Shown one piece after another: positions 25,524-34,277 of a DNA stretch of 64,000 nucleotides; the first letter of the stretch is position 1; each line of letters opens with the position of its first letter. The stretch is from the NCBI RefSeq assembly GCF_003201475.1, contig NZ_QJJK01000002.1, forward strand, positions 496,001 to 560,000, given 5' to 3'. Made by a program: the position numbers and the translations under genes. Source of the DNA: Chelatococcus asaccharovorans. GTDB taxonomy: Bacteria; Pseudomonadota; Alphaproteobacteria; Rhizobiales; Beijerinckiaceae. A model generated the notes under the pieces. That model did no database searches, had not been told where the DNA came from, and saw nothing but the letters and a program-made list of their open reading frames with translations.

Positions 25524-27032
25524 CTAATCATCGGCGTTGCTGAAGACGACCTTGCGGGTGCTCAGGAGCGAGGGCACGAAGGTGAGCAGGGCGAGCACGA
25601 CGACCGACAGCATGAGCACCGCGCTGATCGGCCGTTCGAAGAATACGCCGAGGTTTCCCTCGGAAATGAGCATCGCCCGCCGGAAATGCTCCTCAACCAT
25701 AGGGCCCAAGACGAAGCCGAGAAGAAACGGCGCAGCATCGCAGCCGATGCGCGTGAAGATATAGCCGGCGAGACCCGCAGCGGCGAGAATATAGAGCTCC
25801 ATTGTGCTGCCGTTGGCGCTGAAGGTGCCGATGCAGGAAAAAGCCAGGATCCCGGGGAAGAGGATGCCGTAGGGGATGCGGAGCATGCTCACCCAGGCTC
25901 CGACGAGCGGCAGGTTCAGCACTACCAGCATGGCATTGCCGATCCACATGGAAGCGACCAGCCCCCAGAACAGCTCGGGCTGGGTGACGATGACGCGCGG
26001 CCCCGGCTGGATGCCCTGCACGACCATCGCACCGATCATCAGCGCCATCACGGCGTTGGAGGGTACGCCAAGGGTCAGCATGGGGATGAACGAGGTCTGC
26101 GCACCGGCGTTGTTCGCACTCTCGGGCCCCGCGACGCCTTCGATCGCGCCCTTGCCGAACTCTTCGGGATGCCGCGAGAACCGCTTTTCCACCGCATAGG
26201 ACGCGAATGACGACAGGAAAGCCCCGCCGCCCGGCAGGACGCCGAGCAGTGAGCCGAGAAACGTGCCGCGCAGGATCGGCCCGACACTGCGGCGGAAGTC
26301 CTCGCGCGTCGGCATGAGACGATTGATCTTGTGCAGTGCGCGCGGGATGGTGGAATCCTGTTCCAGGTTACGCAGGATCTCGGCGATGCCGAAGACGCCC
26401 ACGGACACGGCGATGAAGCTGACGCCGCTGCGCAAGTCGTCGAGCCCGAAGGTGAAGCGCGTATCGGAGGTGAAGACGTCCGTGCCGACCTGGCCGAGCA
26501 GCAGGCCGAAGGTAGCCATCGCCAGCCCCTTGAGGAGAGAGCCGCGCGACAGCACCACGACGAGGACGATGCCGAGCAGGGTCAGCGCGAAATACTCGGG
26601 AGCTCCGAATTTGAGCGCCACCTGGCTCAGCGCGGGCGATGCAACCGCCAGGACAACGGTGGCGATCGTGCCGGCGACGAAAGAGCCTATCGCAGAGATG
26701 GCGAGGGCTGAGCCGGCACGACCCTGGCGCGCCATCTGATAGCCGTCGATGGCGGTGACCGCCGTCGAGGGCTCCCCCGGCAGGTTGACGAGGATCGCCG
26801 TGATCGACCCGCCATACTGGGCACCGTAATAGATGCCGGCGAGCATGATGAGCGCGGTCAGCGGGTCGAGCCCGAGGGTGATCGGCAGGAGCATGGCGAT
26901 GGTCGCGCTCGGTCCGATACCGGGCAGCACGCCAATCAGCGTGCCGAGGAGGACGCCGATGAGGCAGAACAGGAGCGCCGTTGGGGTCGCGGCTTGGGAG
27001 AAGCCAAGCAGAATACCGTCCAGGATACCCAT
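25524..27032 (-). CDS. Tripartite tricarboxylate transporter large permease (TctA family)
   Basis: 502 residues, about 11 predicted membrane spans. Family hallmarks PGIGPSAT near residue 38 and YYGAQYGGSITAIL in the first third, with GVPSNAVMAL in the second repeat. TctA carries the substrate with cation symport, supported by TctB and the periplasmic TctC. It starts 12 bases after the TctB stop. Confidence 0.95.
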   Translation of the reverse strand: MGILDGILLGFSQAATPTALLFCLIGVLLGTLIGVLPGIGPSATIAMLLPITLGLDPLTALIMLAGIYYGAQYGGSITAILVNLPGEPSTAVTAIDGYQMARQGRAGSALAISAIGSFVAGTIATVVLAVASPALSQVALKFGAPEYFALTLLGIVLVVVLSRGSLLKGLAMATFGLLLGQVGTDVFTSDTRFTFGLDDLRSGVSFIAVSVGVFGIAEILRNLEQDSTIPRALHKINRLMPTREDFRRSVGPILRGTFLGSLLGVLPGGGAFLSSFASYAVEKRFSRHPEEFGKGAIEGVAGPESANNAGAQTSFIPMLTLGVPSNAVMALMIGAMVVQGIQPGPRVIVTQPELFWGLVASMWIGNAMLVVLNLPLVGAWVSMLRIPYGILFPGILAFSCIGTFSANGSTMELYILAAAGLAGYIFTRIGCDAAPFLLGFVLGPMVEEHFRRAMLISEGNLGVFFERPISAVLMLSVVVLALLTFVPSLLSTRKVVFSNADD

Positions 27033-27044
27033 ATCGCCTGCCTT

Positions 27045-27500
27045 TCAGGAGAAGAGGCCGGAATTCACGAGCTCCACCGGCACGCGCAATCCGTAATAGA
27101 AGACGGCCACGCAGAAGGCCGTCATGCCGGCGACGATCGCAGCGCCTTTCAACAAGCCGATGGTGCGGCTCGCCGTGACAGCGAGCGTCATGGCGATGAC
27201 GAGCGAGGGCACGAGGCCGAGGCTGCGCAGCGTCATCCCGAAAGCGATCGGCGCCGCCATGACGAAGATCACCGCGCGCCAGTTGACCGGCGCGGCCGGC
27301 TCGGCCTCGTCATTGCGGGCACCGAAGAGGATGCCGGCCCCCAGCACGACGAGGATGACGCAAAGCGCGAGCGGAAAGAACCCCGGCCCCATCGCGGCGG
27401 CCGAGCCGATCTCCAGCGTCGCCAGCGCATAGGCGGCCAGAACACTTCCGATGCCCAGAAAGATCAGCCCCGCGGCGACGTCCGCCCTGTTCCACGTCAT
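27045..27500 (-). CDS. Tripartite tricarboxylate transporter small permease (TctB family)
   Basis: 151 residues from ATG 27500, chosen for GGAGGAG just upstream; ATG 27521 also lies in frame. Four predicted spans, including GPGFFPLALCVILVVLGAGIL, standard for TctB. Small membrane partner of TctA. There is a 155-base gap to the upstream CoA transferase gene, so an extra promoter is possible there. Confidence 0.92.
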   Translation of the reverse strand: MTWNRADVAAGLIFLGIGSVLAAYALATLEIGSAAAMGPGFFPLALCVILVVLGAGILFGARNDEAEPAAPVNWRAVIFVMAAPIAFGMTLRSLGLVPSLVIAMTLAVTASRTIGLLKGAAIVAGMTAFCVAVFYYGLRVPVELVNSGLFS

Positions 27501-27655
27501 GATCTCCTCCGTACCCGGCACTTGCCGTTTTTTTAATGATCGCGCTCACGCAATCTGCGCCCATGCCATGAACGGTATTTCGCACGGATCACTCAAGGCC
27601 TGTTTCGCTGCATGTCATCGCGCGGAACGGGCCCCATTTCGCATCGAAAGATGCT

Positions 27656-28852
27656 TTAGCCGGCGGCCTTTATGCCGCCCGGCCCGTAGAGTTCTTCAAG
27701 CACTTCGCGGGTGTGCTGGCCGAGACCGGGCGGGTCCCGCTGGATTCGGGGGGCTGCGACATCCCGCCATGGCATGCCCGGAATGACGACGCGTGTCCCG
27801 GAACCCGGCGGATATTCGATCTCCATGAGCGAGCCGCGTTCCTTGATATGCGGGTGCGACACGACCTCCGGCAAGGTCAGGATGGGCTCTGACGGAATGC
27901 CGCGCTTGTCGAGTTCCGCAAGCCAGTATTCAGCCGGCTTTGCCCTGAAGACGCGATAGATCTCTTCAAGCATCTTCACCCGGTTGATATTGCGGTCGAC
28001 CTGCGCCTTGAACTCCGGGACTTCGTCGAGATGCGCGAATTCCGGAATGGAGATGAAGGCCTTCCAGGCCTTCTCGTTGGTCACGGCCATGACGAATTCG
28101 CGGTCGGACGCCGGGAAGCTCTCGTAAGGCGCCATCAGCGGATGGGCGTTGCCGACGCGGGCATAGGGTTTGCCGGTCGCCGTATAGGTCACGATCTGCT
28201 GATTGAGCACCATCATCAAGGCATCCAGCATCGCGATGTCGATATAGCGCCCGCGTCCCGTCTCGCGGCGCTCCATCAGCGACGCCATGATCGAGACCAC
28301 GGCCGAAAATCCGCCGACAATATCGGCGATCGGACCGCCCGCCTTCATGGCGCGGCCGTCCGGCTCGCCCGTCTGCGACATCAGTCCGCTGACGGCCTGG
28401 ACCATCAGGTCGATGCCCGGGCGGTGCGACATGGGGCCCGTCTGCCCGTAGGCGCTGATCGAGCAATAGATCAGGTCGGGCTTGATCTTCGCAACCGTCT
28501 CGTAGTCGAGCTTGAAACGCCTCATCGTCCCCGGGCGGAAGTTCTCGACAAGCACATCGGCATTGCGAATGAGGTCGAGGCAGATGTTTCGGCCCTCGTC
28601 GGTATGCAGGTCGACTTCCGCCGAACGCTTGTTGCGGTTCGACGACATGTAGGTGGCGAAGGGAGGCCCCCAATAGCGCGATTCGTCACCCGTGCCGGGC
28701 ATTTCAAGCTTGATGACGTCGGCACCCAGATCGCCCATCAGCATCGTGGTGAAGGGTCCGGCGAGCGCACGCGAGACATCGACCACGCGGATGCCGTTGA
28801 GCGCACCTTTCTTCAGCGCGCCCGAACCGTCGATCGTATTGGAAGAGACCAT
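27656..28852 (-). CDS. Family III CoA transferase (CaiB/BaiF), TTT operon
   Basis: 398 residues from ATG 28852, two bases after the hydrolase stop; the same frame remains open to 29194 but that part is a shadow of the neighbour. Family III signs: IRVVDVSRALAGPF, LGADVIKLE, LVENFRPGTM, and the catalytic Asp148 in RPGID. Moves CoA from one acyl-CoA to a carboxylic acid, here presumably the imported acid. Confidence 0.93.
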   Translation of the reverse strand: MVSSNTIDGSGALKKGALNGIRVVDVSRALAGPFTTMLMGDLGADVIKLEMPGTGDESRYWGPPFATYMSSNRNKRSAEVDLHTDEGRNICLDLIRNADVLVENFRPGTMRRFKLDYETVAKIKPDLIYCSISAYGQTGPMSHRPGIDLMVQAVSGLMSQTGEPDGRAMKAGGPIADIVGGFSAVVSIMASLMERRETGRGRYIDIAMLDALMMVLNQQIVTYTATGKPYARVGNAHPLMAPYESFPASDREFVMAVTNEKAWKAFISIPEFAHLDEVPEFKAQVDRNINRVKMLEEIYRVFRAKPAEYWLAELDKRGIPSEPILTLPEVVSHPHIKERGSLMEIEYPPGSGTRVVIPGMPWRDVAAPRIQRDPPGLGQHTREVLEELYGPGGIKAAG

Positions 28853-28854
28853 AC

Positions 28855-29790
28855 TCACGTTTCCTGTGCTGTGGCAGGCAGCCGAGCGGCGCTTGCGCCC
28901 CAGACGGCTCGAACCCTGTTTGTGATATGCCCGATCCCGTCGATGCCGGCCTCGATGACGTCGCCGTCCTTCAGCCAGATCTGCGGGTCGAGCCCGAGGC
29001 CGACACCGGACGGCGTGCCCGTCGTGATGATGTCGCCGGCCTCGACGGTCATCCCGGCCGAGAGACTTTCGAGGATGCGTGCGCAGTCGAAGATCATGTC
29101 GGACGTGACAGAGTCCTGGCGCAGCTCGCCGTTGACGGTCAGCCAGAGGCGATGGCCCGCCCGAAGGTCGAACTCGTCCGTGGTGACGATCCACGGTCCG
29201 ATCGGACAGGACGTATCAAGCCCCTTGCCCTTGAACCATTGGCCGTGGCTGCGCTGCAGATCACGCGCCGTCACGTCGTTGAGAACGGTGACGCCGAAGA
29301 TATGATCGAGCGCGTCCTCGGCGCGGATGTTGCGGGCCGTGCGCCCGACGACAAAGGCGAGTTCGACCTCGTAGTCGAGCTTGGCCGTTATGCCGGGCAG
29401 CTCGATGTCGGCTCCGGTGCCGATCACAGCCGTCGGCGGCTTGGTGAAAAACTCGGGAACCTTGGGGTAGTCGACAGGCACGCCGCGGGCGCGCGCGCCC
29501 TCCTCCACATGGAGCTTGTAGTTGCGTCCGACGCAGACCACGTTCTTCGCGGGGCGGGGAATGGGTGCCAGCAGGCGGACATTGTCGAGCGGCTGCCAGG
29601 CGCCCGCGTCCGCCCTCTCGATCTGTTGCTGCAGAAGCGCCAAAGCGGGCTGTCCGCGAGCGATGACGTCCAGCACGGAGTGCGGAGGCGGGCTATCAGC
29701 GTGCCAATCCGCCGCGATGTCGAGCACGCGCTCGCCGACGACGGCGGCCGGTCGCGGGCCGGCCTCGGTTGCAATGGTTGCCAGTCTCAT
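28855..29790 (-). CDS. Fumarylacetoacetate hydrolase-family protein
   Basis: 311 residues from ATG 29790. C-terminal FAH domain: GRNYKLHVEE, divalent-metal site DYEVELAFVVG with paired Glu, DVTARDLQ and TGTPSGVG. Members hydrolyse C-C bonds in acylpyruvates or decarboxylate/isomerise 2-oxo acids. In this operon it could handle a ring-cleaved or branched dicarboxylate intermediate. A frame to 29841 exists, but the family N-terminus MRLATI starts here. Confidence 0.9.
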   Translation of the reverse strand: MRLATIATEAGPRPAAVVGERVLDIAADWHADSPPPHSVLDVIARGQPALALLQQQIERADAGAWQPLDNVRLLAPIPRPAKNVVCVGRNYKLHVEEGARARGVPVDYPKVPEFFTKPPTAVIGTGADIELPGITAKLDYEVELAFVVGRTARNIRAEDALDHIFGVTVLNDVTARDLQRSHGQWFKGKGLDTSCPIGPWIVTTDEFDLRAGHRLWLTVNGELRQDSVTSDMIFDCARILESLSAGMTVEAGDIITTGTPSGVGLGLDPQIWLKDGDVIEAGIDGIGHITNRVRAVWGASAARLPATAQET

Positions 29791-29853
29791 CTTTTTTGGA
29801 TCCTTGCGGGGCGCCGGTTGCCCGGAGCTGCGCCAATTCATGCGGGCGCGAAT

Positions 29854-30243
29854 TCATGAGGGCTCGAACAACGGCAAGGTGATGTCGTCCGACGCCTTCT
29901 CGTATCGAACGCGCACGGGCATCCCGATATGCACGCTCTCCGGCGCATTGGTGATGATATTGCTGACCATCATCGCGCCTTCGTCGAGCTCGACGAGGGC
30001 GACCACCAGCGGCCCCGCGATGTCGAAGCTCGAACGGGCCGCGACCGTGAATGTGTGGATGGTCCCCGCGCCACTGACCTTCGTCCAGGTCAGGGCGCGC
30101 GAGGCGCATTCAGGGCAGACGTAAACGGGGTAGTAAGCGTAGGTGCCGCAATCGTCGCACCGCTGGAGCTGCATGCGCTCGGCTTTGCAGGAATCCCAGA
30201 AGGGCTGCGAGATCTTGGAGGGAACAGGCAGTGAGCGAGACAT
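29854..30243 (-). CDS. Zn-ribbon and OB-fold protein (DUF35 / DUF35_N)
   Basis: 129 residues from ATG 30243 with GAGGGG eight bases upstream. The rubredoxin-like zinc ribbon CDDC-x10-CPEC (two CxxC knuckles) is followed by an OB-fold with TFTVAARSSFD and PVRVRYEK. DUF35 proteins form complexes with Cys-less or SCP-x-type thiolase folds and act as acyl-CoA-binding partners, for example Ltp2-DUF35 in steroid side-chain cleavage. The immediate upstream thiolase (10 bases away) is the expected partner. Confidence 0.92.
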   Translation of the reverse strand: MSRSLPVPSKISQPFWDSCKAERMQLQRCDDCGTYAYYPVYVCPECASRALTWTKVSGAGTIHTFTVAARSSFDIAGPLVVALVELDEGAMMVSNIITNAPESVHIGMPVRVRYEKASDDITLPLFEPS

Positions 30244-30253
30244 GGCAAACCCC

Positions 30254-31456
30254 TCAGTCGCGGCCGAGAATGGCGATGGAATGGTTGGACGCGACCGCGC
30301 TGACATTGGTCGCCAAAGCGAGCTGCGCATTGGGTACCTGGCGCTCGCCACCTTCTCCGCGCATCTGTCGCGCCGCCTCGATGATATGATTGATGCCGCC
30401 GCTCGAGCCGAAGGAGAGCAGTCCGCCGTGCGTATTCACCGGCAGCTCCCCGCCGAGTTCGAGCCGCCCGCCGGCCGCGAAGGCGCCGCCCTCGCCCTTG
30501 GCGCAATAGCCGAGGTCCTCGAGCTGCAGCAGCACTGTAATCGTGAAGGAATCGTAGAGCTCGGCGACGTCGATGTCGCTCGGCTTGACGCCGGCGCGGC
30601 CGAAAGCCTGTTCGGCCGCCACCGACTGAACGGTCCGCGTCAGGCCGAAGCGCGCCTTGTCCTCGGCGCGTGCGCCGGTCGCCCGCGCGAGATGGGCGAG
30701 GTGGTAGTAGGATTGCGCCTGGCCGGTGCCCAGGATACGCACCGGCTTCGTCTTGAGGTCGCGCGCCCGCTCGAGCGAGGTGATCAGGAGCGCACCTGCG
30801 CCGTCGCAGATCGGGCTGCAATCGAGAAGGCGCAGCGGCGTACTGACCATGGGCGATTCCAGCACATCCGCAATGGTGATCGGCTCGCGCTTGAACGCCT
30901 TGGGGTTCATGGACGCGTGCTTGCGGCAGGCGACCGCGATGGCGGCGAGTTGCTCGGAGGTCGTGCCGAATTCATGCATATGGCGCTGCGCCACCATGGC
31001 GTAGACGCCCGGTACGGTGATACCGAAGGGGACTTCGAACTCCAGGGGATGCGCGCCATAGTCGATATAAGCCTTGAGCCCGGTACCCTTCGGAACGCCG
31101 GTCAGAATATTGTCGCCGCGCAGGAGCAGAACAGCCTTGCATTGGCCAGTCTCAACGGCCCATTTCGCGATCTGCACGCCGTTGAGATAGGACTGCCCGC
31201 CGGTCCGCAAGGTATCGCAAAAGGTCTTGCAGTGCAGTCCAAGATGTTCACCGATGATCATGTGATGACGAATATTGTCGTTCAGGAAGGTTCCTGACGT
31301 CATCAATCCATCGATATCGTGCTTGTCGATGCCGGAATCCTCGATTGCAAGCATCGCTGCTTCCACATGCAGCTCCGTCGGATTGGAGCCGGTGAGGCGT
31401 CCGACAGGCGGCTCGCCGAGGCCGGCAATCACGGCTTCTGCGCCGGGGTGGGGCAT
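30254..31456 (-). CDS. Thiolase-fold protein (SCP-x/Ltp2-like) lacking the nucleophilic cysteine
   Basis: 400 residues from ATG 31456 (GGAG about eight bases upstream). Thiolase fold signs are present: LYDSFTITVLLQLEDLGYC and NTHGGLLSFGSSGG, which keeps the His-Gly-Gly element. The N-terminal half, where condensing thiolases carry the reactive Cys, reads CDTLRTGGQSYLNG, with no Cys at the expected site. That pattern and the DUF35 partner resemble Ltp2-type retro-aldolases rather than thiolases. It could cleave a beta-hydroxyacyl-CoA made after the CoA transferase step. The reaction is inference. Confidence 0.85.
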   Translation of the reverse strand: MPHPGAEAVIAGLGEPPVGRLTGSNPTELHVEAAMLAIEDSGIDKHDIDGLMTSGTFLNDNIRHHMIIGEHLGLHCKTFCDTLRTGGQSYLNGVQIAKWAVETGQCKAVLLLRGDNILTGVPKGTGLKAYIDYGAHPLEFEVPFGITVPGVYAMVAQRHMHEFGTTSEQLAAIAVACRKHASMNPKAFKREPITIADVLESPMVSTPLRLLDCSPICDGAGALLITSLERARDLKTKPVRILGTGQAQSYYHLAHLARATGARAEDKARFGLTRTVQSVAAEQAFGRAGVKPSDIDVAELYDSFTITVLLQLEDLGYCAKGEGGAFAAGGRLELGGELPVNTHGGLLSFGSSGGINHIIEAARQMRGEGGERQVPNAQLALATNVSAVASNHSIAILGRD

Positions 31457-31584
31457 TGAAACGCTCCGGAAGGTGAGAGTGGCTTCTCTGCCGGGGCAAG
31501 CCCGCGGCAAGACGGGTAGCGCCTGGAGGCGCGCGCCGCAGCATCTGCGGAAGTCGGGAGATGCGCGCGGCGGTTGTTGTCGAA

Positions 31585-32565
31585 TTATTTCTTCGGAATG
31601 CCCGCCGCGGCGATGAGCTCGCCATAGCGCTTACGCTCGGCATCGGTGAACTTCTGAAATTCGGCCGGCGACGCGCTCGCATAGACCTCAGTGCCGGTCT
31701 TTTCGAGCGCCTCGATCACGGCCGGCTCGGTGAGCGCCTTGTTGACGGCGGCGGCCATCTTTTCAATCGCTTCCGAGGGCGTACCCGTCGGCGCGTAGAG
31801 GCCGTACCAGGAATTGATCACGACGTCGTAGCCAAGCTCGCGCAAAGTCGGCAGGTCGGACTTGAACTTGGTGCGCGTCTCGCCGGCGTTGCCGAGCAGG
31901 ATCAGTTCTCCCGACTGCAGGCCGGGCTGGAACTGGGCGAGCGAGTAGAACATGGCGTCCGTTTCGCCCCGCATCAGATCGAGGACCGATTGCGAACCGC
32001 CCTGATAGGGGATGTGGCGCAGCGGAATCCCCGTGCGAAGTTTGAGCAACTCCGCGGAAAGATGAGCCGAGGTGCCGATGCCGGCCGATGCGTAGCTCAT
32101 GTTCCCGGACTTCTTCGCCTTGGCAACGAATTCATCGATTGTTTTGACGCCGCTCACTTTCGGCACCGCCATCACGAGGCTCTGGCCGGCGACCCGCGCG
32201 ACAGCCGTGAAGTCCTTGGACGGATCGTAGGGCAACTTGTTGAAAATGTTCGGGTTCGAAGCCTGTGTCGCGACCGTGCCGAACAGAAAGGTGTAGCCAT
32301 CGGGCTTCGCCTTGGCGGCGCGTGCCGTGCCGGGTATGGAGGCCGCCCCTCCCTCGTTCTCGATGATGATCGGCTGGCCCAGCAATTTCTCGGCCGCGGG
32401 CATGACGATCCGGGCCACGCCATCGGCCGCCGAGCCTGCGGGCAGCGGCACGATCACATGGATCGCCCTGTTGGGATAGGCCTCCTGGGCCTGGGCAGCC
32501 TCTTGGACCTGGGCAGCAGATCCCATCCCGATGGCCAGCGACAGGCCAACCAGTCTCATGAACAT
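31585..32565 (-). CDS. Tripartite tricarboxylate transporter substrate-binding protein (TctC/Bug family)
   Basis: 326 residues from ATG 32565 (GGGAGGAG six bases upstream). Signal peptide of about 27 residues ends A-Q-A-Q-E-A-Y, then the Bug N-terminus YPNRAIHVIVPLPAGSAADGVAR and the KAKPDGYTFLFGT motif. Bug proteins bind carboxylates through main-chain contacts. First gene of the leftward operon, and divergent from the CoA transferase at 32765; the promoter between them carries three IclR-type palindromes. Confidence 0.93.
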   Translation of the reverse strand: MFMRLVGLSLAIGMGSAAQVQEAAQAQEAYPNRAIHVIVPLPAGSAADGVARIVMPAAEKLLGQPIIIENEGGAASIPGTARAAKAKPDGYTFLFGTVATQASNPNIFNKLPYDPSKDFTAVARVAGQSLVMAVPKVSGVKTIDEFVAKAKKSGNMSYASAGIGTSAHLSAELLKLRTGIPLRHIPYQGGSQSVLDLMRGETDAMFYSLAQFQPGLQSGELILLGNAGETRTKFKSDLPTLRELGYDVVINSWYGLYAPTGTPSEAIEKMAAAVNKALTEPAVIEALEKTGTEVYASASPAEFQKFTDAERKRYGELIAAAGIPKK

Positions 32566-32582
32566 TTGGCGCTCCTCCCGTG

Positions 32583-32617
32583 TTTCCGTATAGCGAAAAT
32601 CTTTCCGTTATTCGAAG
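32583..32617. promoter_or_regulatory. Two tandem IclR-type operator-like palindromes upstream of TctC
   Basis: TTTCCGTATAGCGAAA (32583-32598) and TTTCCGTTATTCGAAG (32602-32617) are 19 bases apart, start to start, and both fit TTYCGNNANNCGRAA. They resemble known IclR-family sites of the TTCCGCATAGCGGAA type. They cover the region immediately upstream of the TctC ribosome-binding site. Confidence 0.6.
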
Positions 32618-32728
32618 ACTGCGCCGGTTGAGGGGGAGTGTCAAGCTTCCCGCCTGAGTTTTTTGGGCGGTTGCGCGAGCCGGATTGACAGGTCGCTCCG
32701 ACACCAGCTACGCATTATTTCGGATAGA

Positions 32729-32750
32729 GGATAATTATCCGCATAGCGGA
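32729..32750. promoter_or_regulatory. Palindromes GGATAATTATCC and TCCGC-ATA-GCGGA upstream of the second CoA transferase
   Basis: A perfect 12-bp palindrome (32729-32740) overlaps a perfect IclR-type inverted repeat TCCGC-ATA-GCGGA (32738-32750). The latter matches the sites at 32583-32617 and ends just before or on the ribosome-binding site. The IclR gene at 34278 is the natural candidate regulator. Confidence 0.6.
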
Positions 32751-32764
32751 GGATGACTTTGGCC

Positions 32765-34234
32765 ATGCAAACTTTGGCGCGCGACGTGCTGGCCCAATTG
32801 CTGGAGCGCCTTGATCTTCCCTTGGGCGATGCCGAAGGAGCCGTGGCGATCCACGGTGCCGATCCCGTCCTGCCGAGCCGCTATCGGCCGGGGCTCGCCA
32901 GCGCCGTGGCGCTCGCCGCCCATGCGATCGGCGTTCGCGGGATCTGGATGGCGCGGGGCGGAGATCACCAATCGATCAGTATCGATCTGCGACGTGCCGC
33001 CGTGCCCGGGCTGAGAACGCTCTCCTATGTCAAGCGCGACGGCCACAAGCTGCAGCTGATGCGCCCGGCCTCGGAGGACAAGGTCTTCTTCGAGACCGCC
33101 GATGGGCGTCTCATGTATGTGCTGCGGCATGCCTTCTACCACGAGCATTTCAGCCGCCTGCTCGCCTTTCTCGATTGCTCCCCCGCCACGGCATCCCTGG
33201 AGAAGGCGATCGGCCGCTGGAAGGCCGAGGAGCTCGAAGATGCAATGGCCGACGCCAAGGTGATCGGCGCGATGGTCCGCACGCGCGACGAATGGCTCGC
33301 AAGCCCCCAGGGCCGGCACCTCGCGCCCCGCGTCCCCGTCGAGATCGAACGGATCGGCGATGGGCCGCCTGTGCCGCTCCCGCCGGCCGAGCGCCCGCTC
33401 TCGGGCATCCGGGTGGTCGACATGGGCCATGTACTCGCGGGGCCCGTCACCTCGCGGCAGCTCGCCGAGCAGGGCGCGGAGGTGCTGCACGTCTCGGCAC
33501 CCTACCAGCCCGATCCCCCGCATATCCAGATCGACACCGGCTTCGGCAAGCGGTCGGCCTTCGTCGATCTCAACCGCGCGGGCGATACCGAAAGCCTCCG
33601 CAGTCTCATTGCCGGCGCGGACGTCTTCGCCCATTCGTGGCGGCCCGGCTCGCTCGACGCGCGGGGGCTGTCGCCGGAGGCGCTTGCGGACCTGCAGCCG
33701 GGCCTCATCTACGTCTCCGTCAGTTGCTACGGCTATGATGGGCCTTGGGCGACGCGGGCCGGCTACGACCCCCTCGGCCAGGTCGTCAGCGGGCTTGTCG
33801 CCGGTGAAGGCTCGCTCACAGCACCGCTTATGGCGCCGACCTTCACGCTCAACGACTATCTCGCCGGCTATCTCGCCGCCGCAGGCGTGACCAGCGCACT
33901 GCTGAAGCGCGCGCGCGTCGGAGGCAGCTACCACGTCAAGGTGTCGCTCACCGCCTGCTCGATGTGGCTGCAGGATCTCGGCCGCCTGCCCGCAGCGCAG
34001 TGGCCGGATGGCCCGCAAGGCGTCAGCGAGCTGCCCGTGCCGCGCCCGGACGAACTGACCGTCACCGCAACGCCGTTCGGCGCCGTCGAACATCCTCTGC
34101 CGATCGTGTGCTATTCAGGCACCCCAAGCCGCTGGGACTTGCCACCCGAGCCGGCCGGGACCTCGCCTTTGCGCTGGAGAACGGCGCTCGATAATGACAG
34201 TCTCGACGTTGCGAGGCCTTCACTTGTATCTTGA
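32765..34234 (+). CDS. Family III CoA transferase (CaiB/BaiF), long form, divergent from the TTT operon
   Basis: 489 residues from ATG 32765; ATG 32753 gives 493 but abuts GGAGG with no spacing, while 32765 has a rather long 12-base spacing, so the start is uncertain. The N-terminal 200 residues hold a degenerate CoA transferase-like segment, followed by a better preserved family III core (GIRVVDMGHVLAGPV, F-A-H-S-W-R-P-G, RAGYD with the catalytic Asp at codon 335). This plan resembles carnitine/2-methylacyl-CoA-type double-domain proteins. It may return CoA from the final product, complementing the transferase at 27656. Confidence 0.88.
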   Translation: MQTLARDVLAQLLERLDLPLGDAEGAVAIHGADPVLPSRYRPGLASAVALAAHAIGVRGIWMARGGDHQSISIDLRRAAVPGLRTLSYVKRDGHKLQLMRPASEDKVFFETADGRLMYVLRHAFYHEHFSRLLAFLDCSPATASLEKAIGRWKAEELEDAMADAKVIGAMVRTRDEWLASPQGRHLAPRVPVEIERIGDGPPVPLPPAERPLSGIRVVDMGHVLAGPVTSRQLAEQGAEVLHVSAPYQPDPPHIQIDTGFGKRSAFVDLNRAGDTESLRSLIAGADVFAHSWRPGSLDARGLSPEALADLQPGLIYVSVSCYGYDGPWATRAGYDPLGQVVSGLVAGEGSLTAPLMAPTFTLNDYLAGYLAAAGVTSALLKRARVGGSYHVKVSLTACSMWLQDLGRLPAAQWPDGPQGVSELPVPRPDELTVTATPFGAVEHPLPIVCYSGTPSRWDLPPEPAGTSPLRWRTALDNDSLDVARPSLVS

Positions 34235-34277
34235 CGGGCGTTCCATGCTTTCGGATGAAAATCGCTGTCGCGACTGA

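Noticed and set aside
24828-26210. 460-codon plus-strand frame over the deacetylase and TctA genes
   Set aside because: Low-complexity reading; the minus-strand genes show NodB and TctA motifs.
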